A stretch of 64,000 bases of DNA. It comes from Cheilinus undulatus (taxonomy: Eukaryota; Chordata; Actinopteri; Labriformes; Labridae). Of this stretch, positions 1 to 30,800 are shown piece by piece. The translations under genes were made by a program, and so were the position numbers. The first letter of the stretch is position 1. The number at the start of each line of letters is the position of its first letter. The notes beneath the pieces were generated by a model. The model saw only the letters and a program-made list of their open reading frames with translations. It did not search any database and had not been told where the DNA came from. Where the stretch lies: assembly GCF_018320785.1 (NCBI RefSeq), contig NC_054867.1:18081355-18145354 (forward strand), written 5' to 3'.

Positions 1-1926
1 GTCTGTCACCTGGCATCACTTCCTCCAGTGGTGAGTGCAAACGTGATTTAGGTCTAGTAGAGTTTCTCTTTTGGGTGTTGTAAAAGCATTTCCAGACAGT
101 GAATACATGACACAACAGAATGAGTTCTGATTGAAGAGCTAAAGACTGACATGCCATCCAGCCTGAGATACAGTAAAGTAATTGGTGCTTTGATACAAAA
201 GCAACAGGGAGTTTTGGGGTCAAGTCAGACAACATAAACCCAAAAAGGTGACTACTGGTAGTTTAGGATACATCCAAGAAGTCCTAAATTTACAGCACTG
301 ATCACAGTACTAGAATATCCAATAAGAACAAGAAAAAAAACAAACAAAAAACAAACAAACAAAAAAACAGATTAACAGGTTATGAGTTCAAATGAAGCAC
401 AACTTAAACTCTTATTAATTACATGTCCTAAACCACTCTTAAGATGACCAAAGTAGTCTACACAAAAACAGTACAAATGACAGTCATACAGGAGGTACTT
501 GATAATATGCTGGTCTTATTTATGCAAGCCTATGACATCCATTTCAGGATGTCTTGATGTCACATTTTGTTTTTACTCATTGAAGTTATCCAGATGGCAC
601 AGTATAGACCTATTTTGGGCTTAGACAAGTCATCAGACTGAAGTGGAAAGTAGTCATCAGATTGTAAATTGAGGTGTTAAATGTGTGATGTTGGATAAAC
701 TGACTCATTAGGCTACTTTAAATGACAAGCTTATCCATAGCTATCACTTAGACTACCATTAGACTTTAATACAGGGATACAGGGGCCGGATATGGCATGT
801 GGTTCATTTTTGGTTGATCCACAGCAGATTTGAAAAAAATAAAAGCAAATATGCCCTAGATTAGAACATAACACTTGCGTGTATTGTGCTTCTTAGTTTC
901 AGCACAAGGCGGGGCTATAATTCTGCAAACAAACATTTTGACAATAAGAATTCATGGATTTTTATGATTAATTTGTGCTATTTTTTTAACATTTCCAGAT
1001 TAATCATGATTATTAACACGTTAACAGCCCTACTTGATTTAAAATGTCCTGATTGATTACAACAGCAAATAGTAACAAAAGGGACAAAGCCAGCTCAGGT
1101 CAACCAGGGGCCCCTGAAATCTGACTGACATCCCCAAAACACTTAAAATAGTTGGCCATTTGCCTTGTCGGCCATTAGCTAGCCATTTGAGCATACTCAG
1201 TCATTAAAAATGTCTTGACCAATATTAGATTGGTTTTACTTTAACCTTGGGGTGTTGTATATGAAAGTGGCCCCACCAGCCTTATATATTTCCGTTTGTG
1301 GCTGGGGACACCCCTGCTTTAATAGGTACAGCTGAATTAAAAACAGGAAAAACAAGCATCCCCCTCTTCATGTGTTATTGTGCTGGTTACTGTTTCACAA
1401 TATGATTGTACATGTGCTAATTAGGTCCCTAAAAATTCAGGCTGTTGTTTATGAGCACAGCATGTTTATGAGTGTATGCTTACCTTTTCTGGCTGGTTAA
1501 GTATCACTCTTTGGATATCAACGACCAGTTCTTTGAGCTTCATCAGTGGCTTTTCGATGACACAAGGGAGAAAGACAAACAAAACATGCTGCTGAGTCAT
1601 GCTTGGAAAATTGGCGTTTGTGTTTCAACTGATTAAAGTAAATGAGTCAAGATGAAGCTTAAGCCTAAAATCATATATTTTCTAAGGCAGATAAAAACAT
1701 AAAGCTTGCTTAGTTATTATTCTAATCTATAACTGGTCGCTCAATCATGACCGAGACTCCAAACGGCAACCACAGCTTTCAAAAGCGCTTAAGATGATGT
1801 TGAAAGAAATGTATTTAATAAACATTCTATTCAAAAGAAAAGAGCATTAATAAATTTCTCCATAATCAAACTACGACTTATCTGAGACCTTATTGATAAT
1901 TGCATGTTAGGGAAGCGACGTCATAA
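1..1926. other. intergenic, no gene identified
   Basis: AT-rich sequence with A-rich runs near 335-370. Around 985-1035 there is a repeat-like end whose bases read AACACGTTAACAGCCCTA, a wording common in dispersed fish repeats. A 47-codon open stretch on the minus strand near 1484-1622 ends at a GTAAGC donor-like site, but I could not assign it to a family. Otherwise I see nothing supportable. Confidence 0.5.
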
Positions 1927-1998
1927 TCCCTGGTGGTCTAGTGGTTAGGATTCGGCGCTCTCACCGCCGCGGCCCGGGTTCGATTCCCGGTCAGGGAA
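1927..1998 (+). tRNA. tRNA-Glu (CTC)
   Basis: A 72-nt canonical eukaryotic tRNA-Glu gene. The acceptor strands TCCCTGG and TCAGGGA pair, the B box GGTTCGATTCC is perfect, and the anticodon loop CTCTCAC carries CTC. A long T-run follows within about 15 nt and would terminate RNA polymerase III. It lies just past the probable stimate poly(A) site and is transcribed toward that gene. It is identical to the copies at 12150 and 57065. Confidence 0.97.
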
Positions 1999-2093
1999 CA
2001 TGAATTTTCTTTTTTTTTTTTTTTTTTTGTGTGCTTTTCATGGAAGACGTCGTTCAGAAACAATTACATCACACGTGCTATTGTATCACATCC

Positions 2094-3783
2094 TTTATTG
2101 GAAAAGCGTTCATAATTTATTTCCATCACTTGTAATCATCTAGTAGTTTAACTTTGCAAAATACTAAAAGCCCTCTTTGTCCTGGATGAGCTGAGTTTTA
2201 ACAGAAGGTCTGAGGCCAAATATACTTCCCTCCCTTAAAATGCGCAGTCATTTATTCCCTGCTTACATGCCAAAAACATCATCATAAATTCATCACCAGG
2301 TCCATAATCAACAGTCACAGTTTGTGTCACTCCCCACTTACTCTGAAGAGGACCTACAGTCTCAACAAATGATCATACTTAGATGCACACCTCTATCACA
2401 CGACAGCACATACATGTGTGCTGTTCACACACGCACACACAGACACGCTCACACTTTTACCTAACCATCTGGTCCACAGTCACTTAACAGTTTAGAGGTC
2501 TATGCATGTCACATTCTTAACATCAGAGCCGGCTGAATGCTGCTTCATGGCTGAAATTCTGGAGCTCTGGGAAAAAGATATCAAAAAAACATAATGAACC
2601 CAGTGAAACAAACACCTGCTGGTAATTCAACTCAGGCACGTTATTTTAACAAAAATTATTAATACACAAACACAAAAAGGAAAGACAAAAGTAGTGATAA
2701 ATGAGAAATTGTGCAAGAAATGGTTCTCATATCTACTCTCCTCTTGGACTAAAGGAGTAAAGAACACTTTTGGAACAAGCATAGTCACCTTTTTGGCCCG
2801 AAAACAACACTCAAAACTTAAATAAAAAAATCTAACAACATAAATCAAGACAGAAAACAATAACGGAAAGAACACAGTCTGAAGACCTCGGTAAACCATT
2901 ACAAAGAAACTGAAGTCTTATATCAACAGAGACAACCCTGGCTGAGCTGCAATCAGAGGTTGAAGCAGTGCGATTTTGCAGTCCTACAGGTTTGAACGTT
3001 GTCACCACTGCCAGAAGATAAAAATGGAAGGTTGCAGCAAGCATTACTGTGCTCCCATAGACATGAGTAACATCACATACAAGATATGCAGTAGAAACGT
3101 GTAACTGTGCTGGAAAGTGTTGAGAGTTGAATCAACCCTGATGTAATGCTCTAAATTTTAGGCGTGTCCGACTGAACACACCCTTACAAACACGTACACA
3201 CGTCTACTTCTAAAAGAGGAAACAAAGGAAAAGTTCACATGGAACCTAAAGTGGGGATACAATCACTTCAAAAAGACATTAGGAGTAACTGACCTAACTG
3301 ACTCCTTGAACTGTTTTTTTGTTTGCATGTTTGGTACAGGTGTGGCCGGTGCACCCACACTGCCCAGTCCAAACCATATTAAACCAGTGTTAGGGTTCTC
3401 CTATTACACGTGCATAAGTATTTAAGAATATTATGTTTGATATTGGTAGGACTAGATTTCCTATTGTCTTTGAACACAACATTAGCCTCAGGAGTGCCAT
3501 GTTGATATCCAACGGTGATCGAAGTACCTGGTGAACTGCAACAAAAAGAAAAAAAGACAAAAATCTCCCAGTGTGTTACATAAAATGTCAGGCTGGATAC
3601 AGTTCAAGCAGGAGTCCTCCAGGAGTCAGAAGTAAAGGGAATTTAATAAGAGTTTGCTTTTCTGTCTCCAAGCAGCATCCTTAGTTTGATAGACAGAATC
3701 TGTGGAGGTACGGGGAACATGTGCTGGTCTGTGACAAGCTACCAGAGGAAGTTTAGTTGTAGCAGTTAAGCTAGGCACACAGG
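2094..3783 (-). other. probable stimate 3' UTR with poly(A) signal
   Basis: Minus-strand sequence between the stimate stop codon and an AATAAA hexamer at 2094-2099. No coding potential is visible. The length (about 1.7 kb) is plausible for this gene, but the true cleavage site cannot be seen from sequence alone. Confidence 0.5.
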
Positions 3784-21738
<17,955 letters not shown>

Positions 21739-22479
21739 CGGACAGAAGCAGAACAAGACAAACTAATAACGCCTTTAGCCGTGGGTTCTCACACGGACTT
21801 GTGCTCTTCTCTAGTCCTCCCCGGCAGTTATTGGTCAGCTAATCGATATGTTAAGCTGGACAGTCTTCAGTGAAGGATGGAGGCATCGTCTCTCCTGCAA
21901 ACGTGAACTCATTCTCCTGCTTCAGGCATCCACACAGCCATTTCTGTTTTACCATACAGAAGTGAAGTGTTCGTGTAAGAGGGTTACAAGAAGTTTTATT
22001 AGCGTGCTGCGCAGCTGATCCGACTCGTCTGCACACTTTAAAGCCGGGCTGTAGAATTTAAAAAATCAATATCTGGCTAAGAAGGTCCGTGCAGGAGAAA
22101 AACATCTCTGGCTCGACCTGAAAGCTAACATTAATAATGAATATACCAGTTAAAAATGTGAAGGCTCCTCTAAAGCCAAAAAACAGTGTTCCTACTCATT
22201 TAGATAGCTTGTACAGTGCAGGCAAACCAGTGAGAAGTTAAATTCTTCCGACAGTCGGACGTTCACAGTTAAGCGATCCAGCGGCTGAGATGCTATTTAC
22301 CTAGCTAGCACCCAAGCTAACTCGTCAGTAGATCAGGTTAATGCTGCGCTTAAAAAACTCAAAATTGCCCCTAACCGTTAAAAAGTGTCTGCAGTATTAT
22401 GTCTCAATTATTAAGCACGTAAAGATGGCTCGTCCGTGCATTTAAAAATGTAGGAGAAGGAATTGCAGGTCACCGCTCT

Positions 22480-22600
22480 CGTTCATCCAGCTGCTTCCCT
22501 GCCCAGCAGTGCCCACTCATGTTGACAGACGCTGTGTCATGTGACCTGCGTAACAACGAACGGCATGCCGGGAAATGTATGACAATAACAAGACATCGAA
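22480..22600 (-). promoter_or_regulatory. candidate stimate promoter
   Basis: CpG-containing sequence about 0.8 kb upstream of the stimate start, with a CATGCCGGGAAATG element resembling ETS or ZNF143-type housekeeping promoter motifs. No TATA box is evident. The transcription start was not determined, so the placement is inferred from position and composition. Confidence 0.35.
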
Positions 22601-22839
22601 TTGTTCAAAGTTTTAATTTGAATTCTTTGTTTCAATAGCTGTTATGACCAACAAATATGAAATAAAAAAGCTTTTCCATTGCTTTGAGTACAGCAGGAAT
22701 CACAAGCATATGAGCTTACAAACAAACATGGAGGTTTTACTCACAAAATAAAGCACAACACAGAAAATCACACTTAAGTTACAGGAACTGGTAAACAAAA
22801 GGAGAAAAGACTGCTTTACAGGGAAAAAAACATTCAGAG

Positions 22840-24405
22840 AAAATTTTGTTTTAAACTGTGATTTATTATTATGATAAATGTTAAAAATAACTATCAAATG
22901 ATAAGAAATGTCCCAAGTAATCTACTGCAGCTGAATTTGCTCAAACTATACATATGACAAATATTATGGAATAGTTTAGGTCTATTTTGTGCAAATATAC
23001 TGTATATTTAAGATTTACACATTGCTTATGCTGAAAGTTAATTGCTCAATATTTTTTCTGATCACCCTGTTGCACTTGAAGACACTGGATTATATACACT
23101 ATATACAAACATGCACAGTCATTTGCATAAAACCATAAAGTACATGGTTTTCTTGTGCTTTCCTACAGAATAATCATAAACTGTAAACAGCTCTTACATG
23201 TGGTAGAAGCTTGGACAAGATAGAAACTTGATCTTTTCAGAAAATGGCCCCCTAAGTATTTTGTTCATGAAACTGTACCTTAATTCAGCAGGATAATTTT
23301 TGGAAATGGTAGGACTACAGTGTACACATCAAGCGTTCAAATTAAAATTTCTTTGCATGCAACAACTCTCTATGACTCCTAGAATATCTTAACAGTTTAT
23401 CAAGTTTAATATAACTCCAGGGTTAAAAGAAACTGCATAAACTCAATTGAAATGGTCATTTAAAATGCATGTTACAAATAACAGTTTTCACTTTTCGTTT
23501 TGGTGTTGTTTAAGAACAGAATTGACTGTCTTTTATCTAAGAAATCTATAAGATGATTACTCCTCATCTGTTAAGTCCTGCACATGTATCTTTGAGCTTG
23601 TACAGTGAATTCAATACTGTAAAATAATGTTTTTAAGTGCTTCACTTAAGGTTAGTTCTTATACACTGTGTGTATCCTCGTCCGCACTACAACTGGGGAA
23701 ATGTTTTTGGGTGAAAAAAAAACAAATTTTTATGCAAGACTGTTTCAGTTTCGACTGTAGAAGATAAAGCAAATGTTTGCAAGCTATCAAATTTTATACG
23801 TCTCAATATGATGATAAAATCTGTTTAGATGTATTAATTATTAAAGACAGCAGTGCAGGCTGAAAATGATAAAGACGGAATATTATGATGAAGTTTAGAA
23901 CTGATGCTTAGTTACTTTCCCCATAAAGAAACAGGATAATAATTATCCTATTAGAAAAATGAGATTTATCCAAAACACCCAGTGGCCATAAATAATTAAA
24001 AATACCCTTTTTTTTCTTTTACACCCATGTCAGAAACCAAAATGTTTCAACTGAAAGCAAGGCCGTGATGGAAGCTTTTGTTCCTTAATTCTGTTCTTTA
24101 AAACGTGCTGGAGTTAATGTAGCGCACTATGTACGTTGCATTAAATCAGGAATTGTTTTGCCTGTCAGTCCACTCTTGTACCTTTTTGAAGGCCACCAGA
24201 ACTGTTTGTTCCGGTGTAGGTCTTCTGTTTTCTTTGTTAACTTTCAAATTGAGAAATAGTCTTTTCTTCCCCAACATGATGTGGTGTATGCACGATTCTT
24301 AAGGAGCTCCAGTGTTGGAAAAGACAATCGGGGAAAATGCATTGTTTTTCACAGGATTGATAAACAGTGCAGGATGTGGTCTAGTTCGTGTTACTTCCTC
24401 ATCAG
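22840..24405 (-). other. probable sfmbt1 3' UTR with poly(A) signal
   Basis: AT-rich non-coding sequence downstream of the sfmbt1 stop, with AATAAA on the minus strand at 22862-22867. No convincing coding exon lies within it. The stimate promoter starts only a few hundred bases further on, so the two same-strand genes are tightly packed. Confidence 0.5.
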
Positions 24406-24833
24406 CTACGTGGCAAACTGTTGATAAAATGCCAGCTTAACTCTCTCAATGTGGTGGCAGAGCTTGATGGCTGGTCCCAGCTTCAGGTCCATGCACTCCT
24501 GCACTGTAGGGAGGTTCAGCAGTAGCAGAGCCTGTCCGTCAATCTCCTATAAAATATAAATTAATGTGAGACAAAGACTCTATGATTCAGTATGAACAGA
24601 TATTTTCTATTTGTGACTGTGGATAAAATACAAGTGTCATGCCCTTATTACATGATGGTGAGCCCTCATCCTGAGTGGTTATCAAGCATCTGAGTATTTC
24701 TTACTTGATCCAAGAAAATCCGTGCAAGAGGCGCACAGTCGGTGGTCCTGATGAAGCGAACCACATCAGTAACGCTCCACTCCAGGGGGCTGGTGTCCAA
24801 ACACAACTTCTGAGGGGGCTCAGTCTTTGAGGT
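24406..24833 (-). other. sfmbt1 exons 19-20, SAM domain
   Basis: The two last exons encode the C-terminal SAM domain, a helical module for self-association and partner binding. It runs from [14 protein letters not shown] through ARIFLDQ and [10 protein letters not shown] to [14 protein letters not shown]. The final residues are YQQFAT before TAG. An intron splits the domain exactly between the LDQ and EIDGQ codons. Confidence 0.9.
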
Positions 24834-27800
24834 CTACAAACACACAGACAGGGAGGGTCAGACAGAGTCTATGTCAGAACTCAGAGCTGAGGAAGGAAGG
24901 CTTACAACTCATTCAAACATGCTGAATTGATGCTGAGCAAGAGAGGTATAAGAAATAAACAATTTCACAAAAGAAACACTGGTTAGTTAAATAATTTTGT
25001 TCCCTATTAAGCTGTTTACAGGTAACAGTGAACATGTTTAAAATCTTACTGAGCCGGATTGGACAGAGAGACAGCAGGCTAAGATTATGAAAATATTAAC
25101 TAATTGTAAAACCTAGCCATAAAATTCCCAGAGTTTGAGGGTTTATTTTTTGTTATTATTTTTTTGAAACAGATCTTATAATGGATACCAACTGTGAAAA
25201 TTTTCTTACCTTTGGTGACGGAGGTCTGTTCTCATCATCAGAAAATGAGGGTGAGCGAGGTTTGCGACGTCGACGAGTGGGCCTGGGTGTTGCTGGAGGG
25301 GAGGGGGATGGAGTTGTGGGCTGAGACTTCCCGAACGATTGCTCAGAATCATCCTGGAGATCGTCCTGCAGCTCAGAGCCAGAGTCCTCGCTAAGCGAGT
25401 CATCTTCATCCAGATCTTCTTCCTCTCCACTGCCCTGTGAGCCACAACAACAACCTCTGTCAGCAAACATTCAGTAGAGACTGATAGAATAGTTGAATGT
25501 ATTTCCATAAACTCGGTTAAAGAACAAAGACCACGTCTTTACCTAATCCCATTTCCCCAGCCCATCGTATATAAGCATGCCTCATTCATCCATATGCCTC
25601 TGACTCCCAGGTATCGCACTCACAGCAGCGGACACCAGTTCCTTTCGCTGCACCATTGCAAGCTCAAACCAGAACATCATCCATTTTAGACCATAACCAA
25701 TGCCACCAACTCAAGTCCCGAATCTTCAGCTTTCCTTGGATTGGACCAGCTCAAGATAGGCCGACATCATCTCTGAACCCATCGGCTGGGTTCCTTGTAA
25801 ATCCCCTCATCCCTCCATTCCTTGACTCTTGCCTTCATCCCCTCATCCCTCCATCCCACAACCATTACCTTCATCCCTCGACACTTACCCTCATCCCTCC
25901 ATTTCACTATCTCAATAATAATCTATTCAAACCCATTTCTAACTAGCGTGGTCCTTGTTAGAGAAAAAAGAGAATATGTTACCTGGGGAGATCCTGCTGG
26001 TGTGTTGTCCACTGAAGCTGAAGATCGCCTCTTCTTATGCACAAAGAGCTGCTTCCTCCTCTTCCTCTTCCTCCCTCTTCTCTTCACTCCGCCTTCTAGG
26101 TTTGAGTGACCACCAGGTGGACGGCCAACACGTTTACTCTTCTTTTTTCCATAGTAATATGCTGGGGACAAGACAAAAGGCTAATTAAGTAATGTTGAAC
26201 TCAACATGTCTGAAAAAACTTTATACCTGATTGAGATGGATGATATTCAGTAAATATAGATTTATACTACTGCACAGGAGGAAAGAATCAATAAATGGAC
26301 TTGAACATCGAGTGTGAGGAGGATATGGGATGTCCTGAGTGATTTGAACACATAAGAGATGAAAGAGAACGTGTAATCAGTTAGCTGTTGCTATCAAATT
26401 GCATCAGTTTCTGTACCTCAAAGTGTAGAGCAGCAGCAAGTAAACATATCAACAAATCTGTGATTTTTGTTGTGAATACAGTTTTGCTTTCACACTTCTG
26501 TAGAAACCAATAAACTCTACTCTTTGCTTCTTGAAAACTATTCAATAAGAGAACACCAAGTATTCACTGACTGTTTCTATTCAGCTCAACACAAATAAAA
26601 ACTACAGTCTCTGAAAAAAAAAGAGGACATGGATAAAAATTTTTGGTCAAAGAAAGCAAGTTTGAATATTGCTTAGATTTAAGGTCACATCTGACATCAA
26701 GTGTAAAAATTTCCAAGTTTTTACAAGATAAATTCATTCATTTGCTGCAAACCACTTACTGTATTTGGTCTTGGTGAGGACAGAGCAGTTCTCTGAACAG
26801 CGGTCCAGAACCATACGAGGTCCAAAAAGATTGGGGCAGCACTCCAGTTTGATGCAGGTTTTCCTGCAAAAATCTGCCACACGGTCTGCGGTGCGGACTA
26901 TTTCCACTGTGGCACGGTAACTCTTTCCCTTGTACCTAACAAAGAATGTTAAAAACTTATAAAAATATCTGCACATTATTTGTAATTTAAAATGCAGTAG
27001 GAAGATTCTAAGAATAAAAAGTATCCAACTATACTAACTGACTATTCATCCTAATATGTTCATGTTTGATTTATCAAGGTCTACAGCAAGGTCTATCTAA
27101 ATAGTATGCCAGAGGATGTCTGCCAAATCACTGCTTTAATGGAGTACCAGGATGATATTTGCTGAGTGATATTAACTTCCATTCACACCTTCAAGTACTT
27201 GTTTATTCCAATATGTGTCCTGAAATATGCCAGCTGTTAACACACTACTATTCCTGCAGGTTTCTAAAGAGCAGAACATTTTGAGCTGAGGATTTAATCA
27301 CGTTTCCCCTCACTTGGCTTTGAGTGTCTCTCCATGGCCTTGCCAGCGGCTCTCCTGGTCCAGCTGCAGCTCCCTCAGCACACGGCTGGGTTTGTATGCC
27401 GAGTTTATCAGCAGAGTCAGTACCTGGATTAAAGATAAGCAGAAGAATTGCAACACATACAGGTTGGAGGGTTGGAGTCTTTGATTTTGAAAGGGTATGA
27501 TGTCAATCCACCATCAAACCAAAATCATTCTGAAACAAGTTTTTCATCATATTTAGCATGTGTGTGTTGATGGCAGTCAATCAGACGCAATCTGTACTGT
27601 CATCCACTGCGTTTTTATGGTGAGCTCTGAACCCCATCATATAAGACAGAAGATAGTCCTGTTCAATAATAAATGATTTATAGTTGAACACTTTAAAGAC
27701 AGAGTTAGCCTGCTAAAAGGCTGCTAGCAGCTCTGACAGTCATACCAGTGCTTTAATTAACTGAAACAAATGCAAACTCTATTATGCAAACATGCTCCCA

Positions 27801-30800
27801 GTGACAAAACAAGCCCACTGTTGTTTTGCAGGTATAATCTTTTGCATGCTCACCATCTCAGTTTTTCTCAGTCTTACTACTATGACTGGCAGCATGTCTG
27901 TGTACGTGTGTCTGTTTGCTTCTCTCAATTTTTATGCCACACTTTTGCTCCATTTGTCCTTAATACCTCTTAGACCTTTTAGGAGTAGTCTACGGGTTTG
28001 AAACTGGTCATGAAAAAATCATAAATATGTATATATTTTCTAAAAAAATCCCTAAATGTTATGCTTATTTGGGGAAAAATACCACTTTCCATGCAAATCC
28101 GCCTTATCGTATTAAACATCTAATGATGAGAACAGTAACAGGTCAGCATAAATAGAATAAAGATTAGCCTACTGTCTGCAAGAGCTGATGGAAGTGGATT
28201 GGTGACATCACCAGCCCACATGTTTGCCCTGCCCAAATTAAACATAGCCAGGAAAAGGTAAAAAAATGCCTAACGGTCAATCCAAAATTCAGTCGCATGT
28301 AGATCTCAGTGTTTTCACATGTTTACAGCAATCTTATTCCAACATATCTAGTGTGTTAGGATTTCAATTTACAGGGTCTTTAACATGGGTTGTCAGAATT
28401 CGTGCAGATGCAGTTGGGATTTGATAAACATGTCAGTGGTGCAGGCGGGAGTGGACGGCATGCAGTGGGGGAAGCAGGATTAAGAAAAGTCCCATGCAGG
28501 ACTCTAGTGTTGGCTAATTAGCACCTAATACTAAGTACAACTCAGGCTGGGTGCCGGTTTAGCTCAGATGGTAAAGCAGGCACCCATAGATTACGGTCCT
28601 CAACACACAAGTAGCAGGATCAGATTCCAATCCATGCACTGTCTGGGCTATGTCTTCCCCCATGCTCTCCCCATATTCCATGTTCCTATTCAGCTGTCTT
28701 ATCAGCTAAAGGAAAAAGCACTAACAAAAAAGTACAGCCCAGGCTGATGGGAATGGCATTTGACTATGAAACTAAAAACCTGAGTTGATGCTTTACTGCT
28801 AATTGACAGTTCACTTCATCTTCTAGTAAGTCTGACCATCTGTACCAACTTGTATGCCAATCCATTCCTTCTTGAGAGAACTAGCCACCCATATCGCTCT
28901 TGAAGAATTATAAAACTAAGTTCATATCTAAGAACAACGCTGGACTCTCACCTCTTTGAGAACAAGGACACAGTTTCCTGGGCCGATGAACTGAGGAAGC
29001 TCTGCAATGCGTCCCTTGTTAAGGTAAGGCCCAGAGAAGCAGCGATGATTGAAGTAGATTTTAGGACAGCAGTACTTTCCATTCCCCTGTCCTATACATG
29101 GAAAAAACAAATGAAGTCGCAACCACAGAGTACACAGGGACTCGAGACATATCACACCATGGAGTCCTTCATTTAGACTTGAGACATAACACTCACCTGT
29201 CTCTGACGGAGTGGCCATCTGCTGCTTGACAGCATCTGGTGACGATGACTTAGGTGGAGTTCGACTGTGAGTTGATGGTAAAAATAAAAAAATAAAATAA
29301 AATATATAAAAGTTACCCCAGTCAATTCATTTCAATCAATAAGCAAGTGAATTTGCCAGCACCCTCATTCGTATACTCACTGTTTTTCAGGTTGAACCAC
29401 TGCAATCTTCCTCTCTTTTTCCACTGGATGAAAAAGCAAGAAAGCACAAATGTTTTCTTATGTCTGTCATTATTGTGAGCCCATTTCCATACAACAGACT
29501 GCTTTGGAGGTCAGAGTAATGACCCTGTATTATGTAAAAGCCTAAGTAGGATTTTATTTGAAAAGATGTGCAGAAGGCAAATAGAGTTCATAATAATGAA
29601 GCATCACCCTCATTACCTGAGGGTTTGATGGGGTAGAGGAGTGGATAACCATTCGTCTCACACCAGCTGACAGGGAAGATGTCCAGTGAGTCCATATGAA
29701 CTATCAGCTCTGGCATCTGCTGCTTCAGTCCTATTCAAACATTCACATATGATGCTTTTAATAAACAGCAAAAAAGATAAAGATATTTTAGTCTACAATT
29801 ATGCATGTAGTGAGGATAAGATCATCATTAACATAATTCCTTGCTCCTTTATATTTTGATGTGTTTAAGAAAGACAAACAGCAATAGAGCTATAACAGCA
29901 TGCCTGTTTAAATCAGTTCCCGATGATAGACACAGATAATTTTTTATAAATATTGAATTATTTTATGTGAATAGACAAATTTGCATTTTATAATCATGCA
30001 AGAACAACACATCATAAATAGAAATAAAGTAAAAATGTCAATACACCCACATATAAACCTTGCAAACCATTTTTAATCAGCTTCTAAATATATAAGTGTT
30101 GCCAAGGAAACGCTTTCTTTTACACTTTTGAGTTCTTAGCTTGTGACCTTGCTACTTTTGAAAGGCGAAAGTAACAAAAATTAAACGATAAAAGGAGAGG
30201 TGATAAAAACTCATGTGAACTGAATTTTTTTTTTGGCTTTTCATGCATTTGTTGACAGAGGAGGACAGTGGACAGAATCAGAAACAGGGATGAGAGAGCT
30301 GGGGAGAGACATGCGAGAAAATGCCATAGGCCGGATGTGAACCCATGCCAACCGCATACATGGGGTGCGCCTTAACCACTATGCCACCCACTCCCCATGT
30401 GAATTGAAATATGAAGTGATGAAATTGCATTTGAATTGAAAAAATGAAGTAATAAATTATGCATTGGTTTGATTAATTTGAGGTTGATTTGATAAAACTG
30501 TTGCAATTTGATGAAAACTGGCAAATTGTATCATAGTGATTGTTTTTTTATATTCGTCATTCATTATCATTTAAGGGAAGAGGTCTCAAGAATAGAAGTC
30601 ACAAAAAGGATGATAAAAACTAAGATGATGAAAATGCAGGTGATTTGAATAATAAAGCATCAAAAATGAATGCAAATAATATATTAAGTGATGAAAATGT
30701 TTGTGATGTGAAAATAATAGTGATAATCCAGTAATTGAATAATCACTTTTTATCATTCACAACTTATAGTTTTGTGAGTTGGACATTTATCATTTACAAC

